This document shows, piece by piece, positions 1 through 12,670 of a stretch of 64,000 nt of DNA. The notes under the pieces are model-generated. The model had not been told where the DNA came from and did no database searches. It worked only from the letters and a program-made list of their open reading frames with translations. The position numbers and the translations under genes were made by a program. The stretch covers positions 522,004,618 through 522,068,617 of the forward strand of contig CM046882.1 of the NCBI GenBank assembly GCA_025667525.1. Reading direction: 5' to 3'. This stretch comes from Glebionis coronaria (Eukaryota > Streptophyta > Magnoliopsida > Asterales > Asteraceae). Every line of letters starts with the position of its first letter. Position 1 is the stretch's first letter.

Positions 1-410
1 TAATATATATCTATAAAATCATACATATTGTTTAATAAAAATGATGCGGTTCAACTAAAAACCAGGATTCGGAGTCACAATCGATTCAACTAGCCAATAA
101 AAACCGTCAGAAGACGAACCAAAGAGGACCCATCAAAATTGATAAAAACGGAAATGTTAAATTCTATTGTACTACATTTTTATGAGGTGCAATTGATAAC
201 CAGGATCTAGAGTCATAGTCGGTTAAAATAATATATATCTACAAGAGCGTACATATTGTCTATCTAAAATGATGAGGATCAACTGGAAACCAGGATCCGG
301 AGTCACAGTCGGTTCAAGTAGCCAATAAAAACCGTCGGTAGACGAACCTGAGAGGACCCACCGAAATTGATAAAAACGAAACTGTTAAAATATATTGTAC
401 TACTTTTTTT
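1..410. repeat. ~228-bp tandem duplication, AT-rich
   Basis: A block starting at 1 with AATATATATCTA, a CATACATATTG-like run and an ACCAGGATTCGGAGTCACA-like run recurs from about 228. The second copy keeps the same order of landmarks: CGTACATATTG, ACCAGGATCCGGAGTCACAG, CCAATAAAAACCGTC, AGAGGACCCA and a TATTGTACTAC run. The copies differ by scattered substitutions. A third partial copy of the ACCAGGATCTAGAGTCA motif sits near 201. The unit may continue left of the window. No reading frame is open across it. Confidence 0.7.
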
Positions 411-1049
411 AACAACACACAAATCCGTACTACTGATATAAGATATTGCACTCGCTCTCTTCAAAATTTTAAGTAGTATAACATTAAAATGTTTTGGTAC
501 AAACCTTTACAATACAAAAATTTCATAAATTTATTTTTATATTAGTTGATGGGCAATACACACTAGATGATAAATTTAATACAAATGAATATGCAACATC
601 TACAAAAAAATTATTATTTATAAATTCTAACTTTTTAGATACAATTATTTAAATTGTTTGTTAATGTAAGTTTAATATCAAATTTCTATGCTTGATTTTG
701 AACCATTTTTTTTTATAAATTTGCATTTTCGTAGACATATATTGTCTATGTACGTATTTATTACAAATTTTATGAAATACTTATTATTTTTCTAATTAAT
801 TCTATTAAATCGTACACATCAAAGTATAAAGATTTTAAGGTCATTATGATGTATAAAAACGTGTAAACATGTAAATTAAAAAGATTTTCTATATAATATG
901 TTATATAATAATATAAAATGGTTTATTATTGGTCAAATTATTTCAACTTAAAACTATCGCCATTATTTATAAATATAAATATAAACATTGTGTTTGCAGA
1001 ATTTTAATTTTAGGATACCCGCAAACGTAACGCGCGAGTACCCTGCTAG
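411..1049 (+). mobile_element. Probable Helitron 3' end (left part outside or unresolved)
   Basis: The AT-rich stretch has no credible ORF and ends in a short GC-rich block, TACCCGC-AAACGTAAC-GCGCGAGTA, that can form an imperfect hairpin. Seven bases later comes CTAG (1046-1049), followed by T. Plant Helitrons end in a hairpin a few bases before CTRR and insert between A and T. The 5' TC end was not located, so the left border given here is arbitrary, and the tandem repeat at 1-410 may be part of the same element. Confidence 0.4.
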
Positions 1050-1220
1050 TATAGAAATAAAAATTGTTACATGCAAATATAATGTTATCAGATCGTCACG
1101 TCATATCTCGCGCTATTTAAAACCTTTGTATAATTAGAAAATAATACTGTATTTCATATCAACATAGGTGGCACCATTGTGTGCCATACTACATCTATTG
1201 TTCATGCGTGAAAAGGAATA

Positions 1221-1580
1221 AGGTTGGTGGGAGTGGAGGCAAACCCACTCGTCTTCACGTCAGTGTCACCTCAACTTCTAACAAACTCACAAAAACTCAT
1301 TCACGAAGATAATGTCACTCACCCAAACTCACCCACACACATATTTCATACCTATTTTTTATTATTTAAACACACACCACTCACAAAAAATACCCACAAA
1401 TAAACCTAACTCAAAAAACAAAAACACTTGGGCCCACCAAAGTTAAACTCATACAGGGTGAGAGTGCCCCTGTTTTTTTCTTTGTGGCACTAACTCGCGC
1501 GCGAGTTTAATGAGGGGAATGGTACCCACTCGCGAGTTTGGGCAACTTGCTCGTGGGATACCTCCCACTCCCACCAGCCT
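1221..1580. mobile_element. MITE-like element with 16-bp terminal inverted repeats
   Basis: The left end reads AGGTTGGTGGGAGTGG and the right end is the reverse complement of AGGCTGGTGGGAGTGG, 15 of 16 positions matching. The interior is non-coding, rich in CACTCA/ACCCAC runs, and contains the short palindrome CTCGCGCGCGAG near 1495. The size of ~360 bp fits a MITE. I could not find a clean target-site duplication, so the superfamily is left open. Confidence 0.6.
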
Positions 1581-2108
1581 AAAGCAGAGAATGGATATGA
1601 AGAATACAATTGCGTTTAAAAGTATTGTGCATTATTATAGTTCACAGACTACCAAATGATAGTGATGGATTTCTAGCGAAAGAAGAATTAAAAACAAAAA
1701 AATTTGACATAATCAATTGTCGAGAAGGATTAAAACCACAATGAAAGTATGTTTTTGAACTAACCATCGTCATCATCACTAACCACCCACCAGTCATCAT
1801 CCAGCAATAACATTATCAAATACCAATGATCATCTAATCGTTCCTTAATTCTTTGCTGAAGCCCATTCGCTATTTAATGTTGTGTAATTGCTTGATCTAT
1901 TAATTAGTATCCTATGTTGGTATTGATTTGATTGGATTGTCCTTTACATGTTATTATCTGGCTCGACGACCTTCGGAAAGAAGCGATTAGATTTAATTGG
2001 GTTTGTTTTAGGAGTTTGTGTTTTATTTTCCCTGATCCGTTCCTGATTCATTGAGCCCCCTTCAATCCAAATAGGGGTTGTTTGGTTTAATTTGGTTGGG
2101 TCTGTTCC
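1581..2108. other. Non-coding flank and probable LINE 5' UTR
   Basis: No ORF of note. GAAGCCCAT at 1858-1866 matches nine bases just after the LINE poly(A) region (near 17576), so it may be the LINE target duplication. In that case 1867-2108 would be the LINE 5' untranslated region, ahead of the ATG at 2109. Confidence 0.35.
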
Positions 2109-2436
2109 ATGGGGAGTTATCGTTCAAAGGAAAAGGATGTCGCTAGGATTTCGACATCCATTTATGTGACGAATTTCCCGGAGTTATTTTCTGCTAAAGA
2201 TTTGTTTCATACTTGTAGGGTTTACGACCATGTTGTCGATTCGTTCATTCCACGGAAGCGATCTAATGGAGGTAATAGGTTTGGTTTTGTTCGGTTCATT
2301 AATGTGTTTAATGTTGAAAGATTAGTGAGGAATTTGTGCACAATTTGGGTTGGAAATCTTAAGCTGCAAGCAAATGTGTCACGTTTCCAAAGATCGACGA
2401 AGATTAATAATGAAGACAAAAGGAAGCAACATAATG
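2109..2436 (+). pseudogene. LINE ORF1, first part (RRM domain), cut by insertion
   Basis: The frame opens with a basic N-terminus and an RNA-recognition motif: RNP2-like SIYVTNFP near residues 17-24, and RNP1-like RFGFVRFI near 57-64, followed by a strand ending in VGNLKLQANVSRF. Plant L1-type LINEs commonly encode such an RRM at the start of ORF1, which binds the element's RNA. The frame is interrupted at 2436 by the LTR element at 2437-12670 and resumes at 12671. The ATG at 2109 was chosen because it starts the conserved block and follows a gap without other frames. Confidence 0.75.
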
Positions 2437-5331
2437 TGTGAGACCCCCAAAATCTGACATGGAACAACTAGGCAACGAGGGGGTAACACGTCATAGTACA
2501 AGAAACAATGAATTACAGTTCATATAAAGCTGACGAAATAAAAACATGTACATTACATCATAAAAGGTCAGAGTTTTTAAACATAGGTCCCAGAGTTTTA
2601 AAAGCGGAAAATTATATTATTTCGTTTGGATTTATAACAATAAGTTGCCCAAAAGATAGAATAAACTCTTGACAGTTTATATAAAATCAATCTTTCAAAA
2701 GCATCACAGAAATCTCCAAGCTGCGATAATATCCTGCGGGCTCCCATCCAAGCAAAGCTAAGTATAATACTTGAGATTAAACATGTAAAATCGTCAACAT
2801 AAAGTTGAGTGACATTCATAGGTTTAGCAGTAAAGGTGTGGAACACAAGCATTCAGTTGTAAAACAAGTAGTGTGGAGTATGGTTATATACGTCAACCAT
2901 AGTCCGAGGTCCTTATTATTGCCGTTTAGTTAATGAACCGAAGCTTAACTGAGTGTAAGTTCCTCTAGGGAGTATTCAGCCTAAATACTCAAGTAGTAAA
3001 CAAATATCAGTGCGTCAAGGTACTTGAAACGAGGATAGTCAATCCCAATGGACCCACCCACAACATTCGCGCTTAGTACTCGAAATTAACGATTCATGAT
3101 CGGGAGAGGAAACTTAAGGCTAGACTAAAAAGCAATAATAATATTGAAAACCTGAAAATCATACATGTTCTGGATAGCATACAAGTTCTGGATAGCATAC
3201 AGTTTTTAAATGGTTGTGTTCCACCATGTAAAATCTCACCCCGTGTTTAGAAATCATGTACAAGTAAAAAGGGCCTATGAACTCACCTTAGCCACGAGGT
3301 AAGTCAATCACGGTACTCAGCAACTGAGTAGAAACAATGGCAGTGAGACGATCACCGACGATATGGATGCCCGGGGAATCGAAAGCCGCAACCTATCAAA
3401 ATAAGGCGCGCGTTAAAACTCGAATTCAAGTATCGATATGTAGCAAATATAATATGACTCAAATGTTTTCAAAGTGCTCATGTTTCAAAACCATTGACAG
3501 GAACCAAATGAATCCATACTAACCATTTATTTCAACACTATACGTTAAAACACTTGAACACTTGAAAATGACTCGTTATACGACGCCAGGTCAACGCAAG
3601 TCAAACTATCCTTTAACCTTATTTGGACCAGTAGATAAGTCATTTATACAATGACTAAGCACTTGAATAAGTCATCATGTCCGATGATGAATACTCAACT
3701 CACGCAACACAAACATTGAACTACGTGTCCAAAATAAAATCAGCAAGTACACCCCGAATGTACACACCGATCAACCCTATCTAGACTTGTCCGTTTAAAC
3801 ATGAAAATTTGTGTCAAGGTCACTTATAACCTGTATAAGACCTCACCAAAATTTGAGCAAAAGTTCACACTTTAAAATCCATCAGCTCGACACTTTACTC
3901 GACTCCAAATTTGGGACAGATATGTGCACTTGTTTTGTAAAACCGTTTGGACCACTTTAAAAGTATTAACTCGACAATCCGTCTTTTGAAACCACTACTA
4001 GACTCATCAAACTCAGTTTGTAAACTTTGAAAATCAGTAGTATCTACTATCTAACCAAGCCTAAAGTCCCCGAGAGTCGACCCAAAATCAGCCACAATTT
4101 CCGATTGTGCCGACTTGCGTCTCCCGGTACACGAAAACTAAAACTAGCATAACTTTTGACTCGTAATGACTTAGAAGCTCTATCTTATCCCAAAACGACC
4201 GTCTCGGAAAACTCTACAAGAATACCAAATAATCTCAGCCTTCAAAGACCTTAAACCCACGAAACAATCTGTTTAAAGCTGCTGTCCCAAAATACCTTTT
4301 TAGAAAACAAGTCAAATCAATTTTCCAAGCAACACCACTCATTCCTATACCTATAGAGTCATCATACTATCATACCCATCATCCAAACACTCCTAAAAAC
4401 ACTTGCATGTAAAATCTAACAAAATAAAAGATTAAAAACAAGACTTTTAAGGATTAAAATGTGATGATCTTACCAAAAACAATGCATGCAAGATGATTTA
4501 AACATCAATCCACCATGAAATCATAACTTTGTGAAAACTTGATGCATGTGAGAGATTTGTGTATCATTGGAATCACCATTGGATTATAAGGTTGGGTCTT
4601 GTTTTTGTTTTGAATGAATCAAGGTGGAAATCAAATTTTTGAGGGTGTTTGTGGTGGAGAAGTCACGGCAAAAAGGAGGATGGGGAGAGAGTATGGTGAT
4701 TTTTTTTCTAAAAATGTTATGTGTGTGTGAAATGGTGGAAGAAAAATGGCATTTTATATGGTGGTTTAAGTGTAGGGACCATTTTTGTCAAGTATAAAAC
4801 TTTGGGACTTAAAAACAATTTAATAGTTTTGAAGGGTAGAAAATGGTTATTGGTAAATTTTGAAAATATTTACGGGGCTCGGGTTTCGTAAAAATACTTT
4901 TCAAAAGTTACAATGTATCGTAAAAATGATTATACGATTTCTCGACACGACTTAATACGTCATTAAAACGACATCATCGAAAATATTAATTATCGAAACA
5001 ATCGATAATAAAGCGTTAAATTTTGGGCAACCGTCGGTATCGCGATCACTAGGAATTCTCGTTGTACATTGATTTTGAATAAACTCGTTGTAAAACGCAC
5101 GCGGGTGATTTTAAATCAAAAACTTTGATTTAAATTAAATATGGAAAAATAAAATAATAGTTTTATAATTCCATATAAAGTACTTATCAATGATCAGAAA
5201 AATACTTAAAAAGTATAATTTAAAAATATCAGGATTTACATATAGCAATACAAGAAAACGTAATACGTTGGAAAATGAAAGAAGCACGAATAAAAGAATA
5301 AAATAATGCTGGGAAAGTACGGGTTCTCACA
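2437..5331 (-). repeat. LARD left LTR (3' LTR in element sense)
   Basis: 2895 bp, TG...CA bounded, with short terminal inverted repeats TGTGAGA/TCTCACA. Small open frames inside it (for example at 3337-3522) recur at the same offset in the right LTR and show no protein similarity, so they are not annotated as genes. Confidence 0.9.
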
Positions 5332-8300
5332 GTCTTCCCCCCTGAAGGAACTCTGGTCCCCAGAGTTCTCCTGAAAACAGTAGAAGATGCGAGCAAGAGG
5401 AGGTACAAAGTGTAGAACAATTTTCATTGCTTCCCAGGTAAATTTCCGTACCACGACGAATCTTAACGGTTAGAATTCACTATGCTTCAGTTTCTTAACT
5501 CCTTCTCGTATAACTTTTCAGTCATGGATTAGAATAACGATCTTTCAGTACGGAGATACATCGAGAGATAGAGTTGTTGGAAATACGTACGATAAACTAA
5601 CAAGAATTTACACAAGAATCGCTTAAATAGACAAAGTGCGATAAAATGAACCAAGATTGTAAATCAATAAGGGGTCGCAAGTCGTGCAACTGTAAAACGT
5701 GACAATCTTAAAATGTAAGAATCCGGTTACAAAAGAAATAGAAAGGAAAATGATTTATATATGATCATTTTAAAATACAACTTGTCACAATCAGTTGTCT
5801 AGGAGTTTGGTATTACTTTAAAACTCAGTTTTAAATATTTTCTTTATCAAAAGAAAATTTTACCAGGTGTAGTAATTAAGAATCAAACTTTATATAAAAT
5901 GAGTGGGTAAACAGTTGTCAAATCTTTTTCTTGATCAGCACTTCAAGGTAAAAGTAACTCAGTTCAAATAGTTATTTTGATCAGCTTAAGAGCTTTTCGG
6001 GTGACTACATAAAATTTTCGTTAAAAACTCAGGTTTATCGTTACCATTAGGAAAAATCAAATTTTCCAAGTTATTTAGAATCATCGTTAGAAATTATAAA
6101 TAAATTTAATAATTTCATTAGGTTGACAGTAAAGTACGATATAATCAAATACTTTAAAAGATACAGCTTGATATCCTTTTTAAATACTAGTTATAAATTT
6201 ACCAACGAGGATGTATAGATCCTGTACTTAACTTGAAACAGTTATTTTGGTAATTTAAACATTTGATAAAATGTATAAAACGTTCTTAAAAATTAATAAT
6301 AATTTTTAGAAATTCAAGCAAGTGTTTAAGGTATCAAACGATAAACACGTAACAGCTTATGGTTTTCAGAAAGTGACAAAATAGCAAAAGATTATGAAAC
6401 GAATATCGATCAACAATTAGTATACAAGCAATAGCACGAGGGAATAAAACGGAATTCGTATCAACTCTTAACGAACATGACAGAATAGATGCATCGATGA
6501 AAAGGACAATAAGAACAAAGGATTATAGCAAGTCATCACTTCTTGATTGCAGTTGGTGACACCAATAACGGCTTATGGTCGACATACGATCGAAAGAGAA
6601 AAGCCACACAACGAATTTTCGAATCAAAGAAAATTATTAAGAAATCACTTGGGAAGAATTCCAGTAAAATGAACAACATTAGTAATGCAAGACGAAATCA
6701 ACACATAATTCACACGAATGAATTTCAAGACGACAAAGTCTAACACACATCATGACAATTACACGAAATCATCGTTCACGTCCATTCGTAAATCATTAAT
6801 CGCGTCCATAGACGTTTCGAAGGTCTACCAAAATAGATAAAGAAGATCGATCGATGAAGAGGCATAATAACGTTGAAACTTTCAAGTCTGGTATCAATGG
6901 TAAGAATTTAGGCAAATGGTAACGAAAATCGTATCATGAGGATGAGGAGGTACACGTAAAACAAAAGTCGTTGACTAAGGAAATATGTGCTCGAGACATG
7001 TACTTTGTTCAAGAAAATATAAGGGTTCTTATGTGTGTAAGTCACGAATTGTTGTTACTCGCATAGGATGTAAAAGTTTTCAAAACTTTTATTTCATCTA
7101 ACTTTTTAAGGAACATATTAAAAAGTTGATTGTTGGTCAAATATTTAGGGCGACTACTATTCGGCCTTGCATGGCTCCTTCTAAATTAAGCATAGGTGAT
7201 CAGGCCATGCATAATTTAGGACTAGCAATGCGATGCTCATCTTCGTCAAACCAGTATTACATATCATATGATTTAAAATATGTATATAATAGCATTTGTA
7301 AAAAAAACCAGGAATCAAAATTACATATGAAACTTTTCGCCTATAAGTTACTGGCTAACTGTTTAAATCAACCATTCGTATAGTTACGAGGGTTCTTTAT
7401 AATACCGTATGAGAACAATTTGTGAAAATACATTGTAAAATTAATATAAATGAATTTTATAAGATAACATTCAATTATTTAAGAAAGGCCAAATGAACCC
7501 TTTTGTAAAATGATTCGCAGACAAGACCAGTTTGAGTTTATATGGTAACATGACAATAGTTTATAAAGTAGCGAGTGGGTTACAAGAGGGAAATAAGGAG
7601 TAGTTCAAGACAGTCAACGAAATGGTTGCAAGGTGATAAGGTTTCAAGAGGTTTAGTAGGAATTGTCAGGAAACACGTGCCAAAATGATAACGTACGTTA
7701 TGAAAGCAAGATCTTCAAACCTCAGCCCGAATCAGTGGTACGATAGAAGCAAAGAAAGACAACTTAAAATGACAATTAAGTCATAAATAAAAGAAAGGAT
7801 AAAGGAATCCGTATGTGTACATCGTAATTTATTTGACAAAAATATACTTTTAAGAAAGTAGTGCATCAGTTAACCAATAGTACAATTACTCCGAAAGGTT
7901 TCTATATTAGGAAGTTACCGAATTTCAAAAGTTCAAGATCTATGTACATGTATGACCGAACTCAATGTTACTATTTTGTACTTTTTCAAACACAATCATT
8001 GTTTTTAGTTTGCAAAATATCATTAGTTAAAGTTTTACGAGCTCAACGAACTCAAAACGCTTGAAATTATATTTTTAAAGTCTATCAGTTTTGAATTTTG
8101 GGTTTGACTAGACCAATTAACTCACTAAACGATATTCTAAGACTCAAAGTCTAATGCATTTCGATGTAAAACAATGTTTTGAACAACTTTCTAGTTTTAC
8201 CCGAGACTTAAAACGGAATAAAAATGAACGAAAATGCCCTTGCATTAAATCTGTCAACAAAATGATATTTTAGCATTATTCAGAAAATAACTTCTTAGAT

Positions 8301-9775
8301 TTTACAATCTCAAATGAGCGTAACTTGCTCGATTTTAAAGTTTACAGGTCAAATTTTATGTCCTAAACGGACGTCTCAACATGTAGAAATATATATTTTT
8401 ATGTCTAAGTTATAAAAATATTTTCTCGACATGGTTAAATTCCCTGTATAGTTTCTGTACAAAGTATATTTTTCGACACATCTTGAAATCAAGTCTAAAT
8501 TTCATGATAACTCAAAATTAATATACACACAAAATTAGTGGATTCCATAAAGACGAAAGAGAATAAACTGTATAATTAATCATGTAAAGAAAACACAGTA
8601 TAGAAATGGTTCAAGAATGAGACAACGATAATCTGAGAGATCAAAAACGACGTATATCATCCGTGTCTTCGGTTGCAAGATGCAATGCAGTAAGTCTCTT
8701 GGTGGCATGATTTTTCAAAATCACAAGACATACCGAGAAAGAAACAGGACATAAACAAGTCGCACTCCTGGAGTGAGGAGGTTTAATGACAAAGGGAGGA
8801 TACAAGTAGGATCGTATTCCAAACAATCATCACATAATAAATGACGATCATGTGTTCAAGGTACAACGGATGTTGTAAGTCGAAGTCGAAACGTAGAATG
8901 GTCAATGAAATAAGATGTAATCCATGTACAATTGTCGTGTAAAACGGTGGCGTAAAGGTAAATTGAGATTATGAAAACCCACAATATTATTCAGGTACTG
9001 ATTCAACGAATGCTTCGAGATATGTGACTCACACGATGTCCTTTAGTCTTTCTGGGAGACACATTGAGCTACACAATGGTCTATAGACTAGACATTCAAT
9101 TACGAATGGCCGGAAAGAAAAATATGCGTATCTAAATAGATATCTTAAAAGAGTTGAACAATGAAAGCAACACGCACGGTAGTAAAATGAAAATCAGGAG
9201 TTTTATCGAAAACAACACTTATTCAATCCCGAACAATGGTATCGCGAGAGTATACACGGCATGTAACAGTGAGCTGAGAAAACAGACGGTTCAAAACGAA
9301 CGAGTATATGAAGTCAGTCGTATCACGCATAAATGAAATAGCAATAGTACTCAGAAAAATGAGCATGAAAAGTCGATAACATACGCGCTCTGAATACAAG
9401 TACGTAATGTCTTAACGATATAGAATCATTGTAATAAGATCAAGTCACAAGAATAAGAATTCAAGAGATACAGTATAAGTGGATGTAATCACAGTAATAT
9501 CGAATGATAATCCATGAAGCACAAGGCTTTGAAAAGACATAGTAATTTTCGTCATCAGGGTAACGTAATATTTCAACATGTAATTAAGAGATGAAATACT
9601 ATAACGATAATTAAACGTAAATAATAAGGATTAGAGAGTTACCCGCGCAGATATCGAACAACATTGGCAGATTCTGTGATTGACACTTAGAAAAAATAAA
9701 ATATTTGAACTTTCGGTTATAGACTAAGTTTTTGAAAACGACTCAGTTCCCAATAACTAGGCTCTGATACCACTC
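5332..9775 (-). other. LARD internal region, non-coding
   Basis: 4444 bp of AT-rich sequence with only short, unrelated open frames on both strands. There is no zinc knuckle, protease, reverse-transcriptase YxDD or integrase motif in any frame of the supplied translations. The only functional signals seen are the polypurine tract at 5332-5350 (CTTCCCCCC on the plus strand) and the primer site at 9760-9772. Confidence 0.8.
9760..9772 (-). promoter_or_regulatory. LARD primer-binding site (initiator Met tRNA type)
   Basis: The plus strand GGCTCTGATACCA is the exact complement of TGGTATCAGAGCC, the standard plant initiator-Met primer site. It lies three bases inside the right LTR, which fixes the element on the minus strand. 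Confidence 0.9.
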
Positions 9776-12670
9776 TGTGAGACCCCCAAAATCTGACATG
9801 GAACAACTAGGCAACGAGAGGGTAACACGTCATAGTACAAGAAACAATGAATTACAGTTCATACAAAGCTGACGAAATAAAAACATGTACATTACATCAT
9901 AAAAGGTCCGAGTTTTTAAACATAGGTCCCAGAGTTTTAAAAGCGGAAAATTATATTATTTCGTCTGGATTTATAACAATAAGTTGCCCAAAAGATAGAA
10001 TAAACTCCTGACAGTTTATATAAAATCAATCTTTCAAAAGCATCACAGAAATCTCCAAGCTGCGATAATATCCTGCGGGCTCCCATCCAAGCAAAGCTAA
10101 ATATACTACCTGAGATTAAACATGTAAAATCTTCAACATAAAGTTGAGTGACATTCATAGGTTTAGCAGTAAAGGTGTGGAACACAAGCATTCAGTTGTA
10201 AAACAAGTAGTGTGGAGTATGGTCATATACGTCAACCATAGTCCGAAGTCCTTATTATTGCCGTTTAGTTCATGAACCGAAGCTTAACTCAGTGTAAGTT
10301 CCTCTAGGGAGTATTCAGCCTAAATACTCAAGTAGTAAACAAATATCGGTGCGTCAAGGTACTTGAGACGGGGATAGTCAATCCCAATGGATCCACCCAC
10401 AACATTCGCGCTTAGTACTCGAAATTAACGGTTCATGATCGAGAGAGGAAACTTAAGGCTAGACTAAAAAGCAATAATAATATTGAAAACCTGAAAATCA
10501 TACATGTTCTTGATAGCATACAAGTTCTGTATAGCATACAGTTTTTAAATGGTTGTGTTCCACCATGTAAAATCTCACTCTGTGTTTAGAAATCATGTAC
10601 AAGTAAAAAGGGGTTATGAACTCACCTTAGCCACGAGGTAAGTCAATCACGGTACTCAGCAACTGAGTAGAAACAATGGCAGTGAGACGATCACCGACGA
10701 TATGGATGCCCGAGAAAATGAAAGTCGCAACCTATCAAAATATGGCGCGCGTTAAGACTCGAATTCAAGTATCGATATGTACCAAATATAATATGACTCA
10801 AATGTTTTCAAAGTACTCATGTTTCAAAACCATTGACACGAACCAAATGAATTCATACTAACCATTTATTTCAACACTATACGTTAAAACACTTGAACAC
10901 TTGAAAATGACTCGTTATACGACGCCAGGTCAACGCAAGTCAAACTATCCTTTAACCTTATTTGGACCAGTAGCTAAGTCATTTATACAATGACTAAGCA
11001 CTTGAATAAGTCATCATGTCCGATGATGAATACTCAACTCACGCAACACAAACATTGAACTACGTGTCCAAAATAAAATCAGCAAGTACACCCCGAATGT
11101 ACACACCGATCTACCCTATCTAGACTTGTCCGTTTTATATGAAAATTTGTGTCAAGGTCACTTATAACCTGTATAAGACCTCACCAAAATTTGAGAAAAA
11201 ATTCACACTTTAAAATCCATCAGCTCGACACTTTACTCGACTCCAAATTTGGGACAGATTTGTGCACTTGTTTCGTAAAACCTTTGGACCACTTTAAAAG
11301 TATTAACTCGACAATCCGTCTTTTGAAACCACTACTAGACTCATCAAACTCAGTTTGTAAACTTTGGAAATCAGTAGTATCTACTATCTAACCAAGCTTA
11401 ATGTCCCCGAGAGTCGACCCAAAATCAGCCACAATTTCGGATTGTGCCGACTTGCGTCTCCCGGTACACGAAAACTAAAACTAGCATAACGTTTGACTCG
11501 TAATGATTTAGAAGCTCTATCTTATACCAAAACGACCGTCTAGGAAAACTCTACAAGAATATAAAATAATCTCAACCTTTCACAGACCTTAAACCCACGA
11601 AACAATCTGTTTAAAACTGCTGTCCCAAAATACCTTTTTAGAAAACAAGTCAAATCAATTTTCCAAGCAACACCACTCATTCCTATACCTATAGAATCAT
11701 CATACTATCATACCCATCATCTAAACACTCCTAAAAACACTTGCATGTAAAATCTAACAAAATCAAAGATTAAAAACAAGACTTTTAAGGATTAAAATGT
11801 GATGATCTTACCAAAAACAATGCATGCAAGATGATTTAAACATCAATCCACCATGAAATCATAACTTTATGAAAACTTGATGCATGTGAGAGATTTGTGT
11901 ATCATTGGAATCACCATTGGATTATAAGGTTGGGTCTTGTTTTTGTTTTGAATGAATCAAGGTGGAAATCAAATTTTTGAGGGTGTTTGTGGTGGAGAAG
12001 TCACGGCAAAAAGGAGGGTGGGGAGAGAGTATGGTGATTTTTTTTCTAAAAATGTTATGTGTGTGTGAAATGGTGGAAGAAAAATGGCATTTTATATGGT
12101 GGTTTAAGTGTAGGGACCATTTTTCTCAAGTATAAAACTTTAGGACTTAAAAACAATTTAATAGTTTTGAAGGGTAGAAAATGGTTATTGGTAAATTTTG
12201 AAAATATTTAGGGGGCTCGGGTTTCGTAAAAATACTTTTCAAAAGTTACAATGCATCATAAAAATGATTATACGATTTCTCGACACGACTGGTTACGTCA
12301 TCAAAACGACATCATCGAAAATATTAATTATCGAAACAATCGATAATAAAGCGTTAAATTTTGGGCAACCGTCGGTATCGCGATCACTAGGAATTCTCGT
12401 TGTACATTGATTTTGAATAAGCTCGTTGTAAAACGCACGCGGGTGATTTTAAATCAAAACCTTTGATTTAAATTAAATATGGAAAAATAAAATAATAATT
12501 TTATAATTCCATATAAAGTACTTATCAATGATCAGAAAAATACTTAAAAAGTATAATTTAAAAATCTCAGGATTTACATATAGCAATACAAGAAAACGTA
12601 ATACGTTGGAAAATGCAAGAAGCACGAATAAAAGAATAAAATAATTGCTGGGAAATTACGGGTTCTCACA
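9776..12670 (-). repeat. LARD right LTR (5' LTR in element sense)
   Basis: 2895 bp, same length as its partner and differing only by scattered substitutions. It ends GGGTTCTCACA directly before the second TAATG, after which LINE ORF1 coding sequence resumes. Confidence 0.9.

Larger units (their letters stand above)
2437..12670 (-). mobile_element. LARD-like non-autonomous LTR retrotransposon, complete
   Basis: Two LTRs of exactly 2895 bp (2437-5331 and 9776-12670) bracket a 4444-bp interior. Both begin TGTGAGACCC and end GGGTTCTCACA. Flanking sequence is TAATG on both sides (2432-2436 and 12671-12675), a perfect 5-bp target duplication. The strand is minus: GGCTCTGATACCA at 9760-9772 is the complement of an initiator-Met primer site (TGGTATCAGAGCC), three bases from the right LTR. 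A purine tract on the minus strand abuts the left LTR at 5332. No gag or pol frame is visible on either strand, so it must borrow proteins. Very long LTRs around a non-coding core define LARDs. The first ~200 LTR bases show four substitutions by eye, suggesting fairly recent insertion. Confidence 0.9.

Noticed and set aside
3337..3522. 61-residue open frame, repeated at 10676-10861
   Set aside because: It exists twice only because it lies in the two LTRs of the LARD, with different residues near the middle and no known domain.
7126..7383. 85-residue frame inside the LARD core
   Set aside because: Low-complexity, no family motif, and no upstream promoter-like context. Expected by chance in 4.4 kb.
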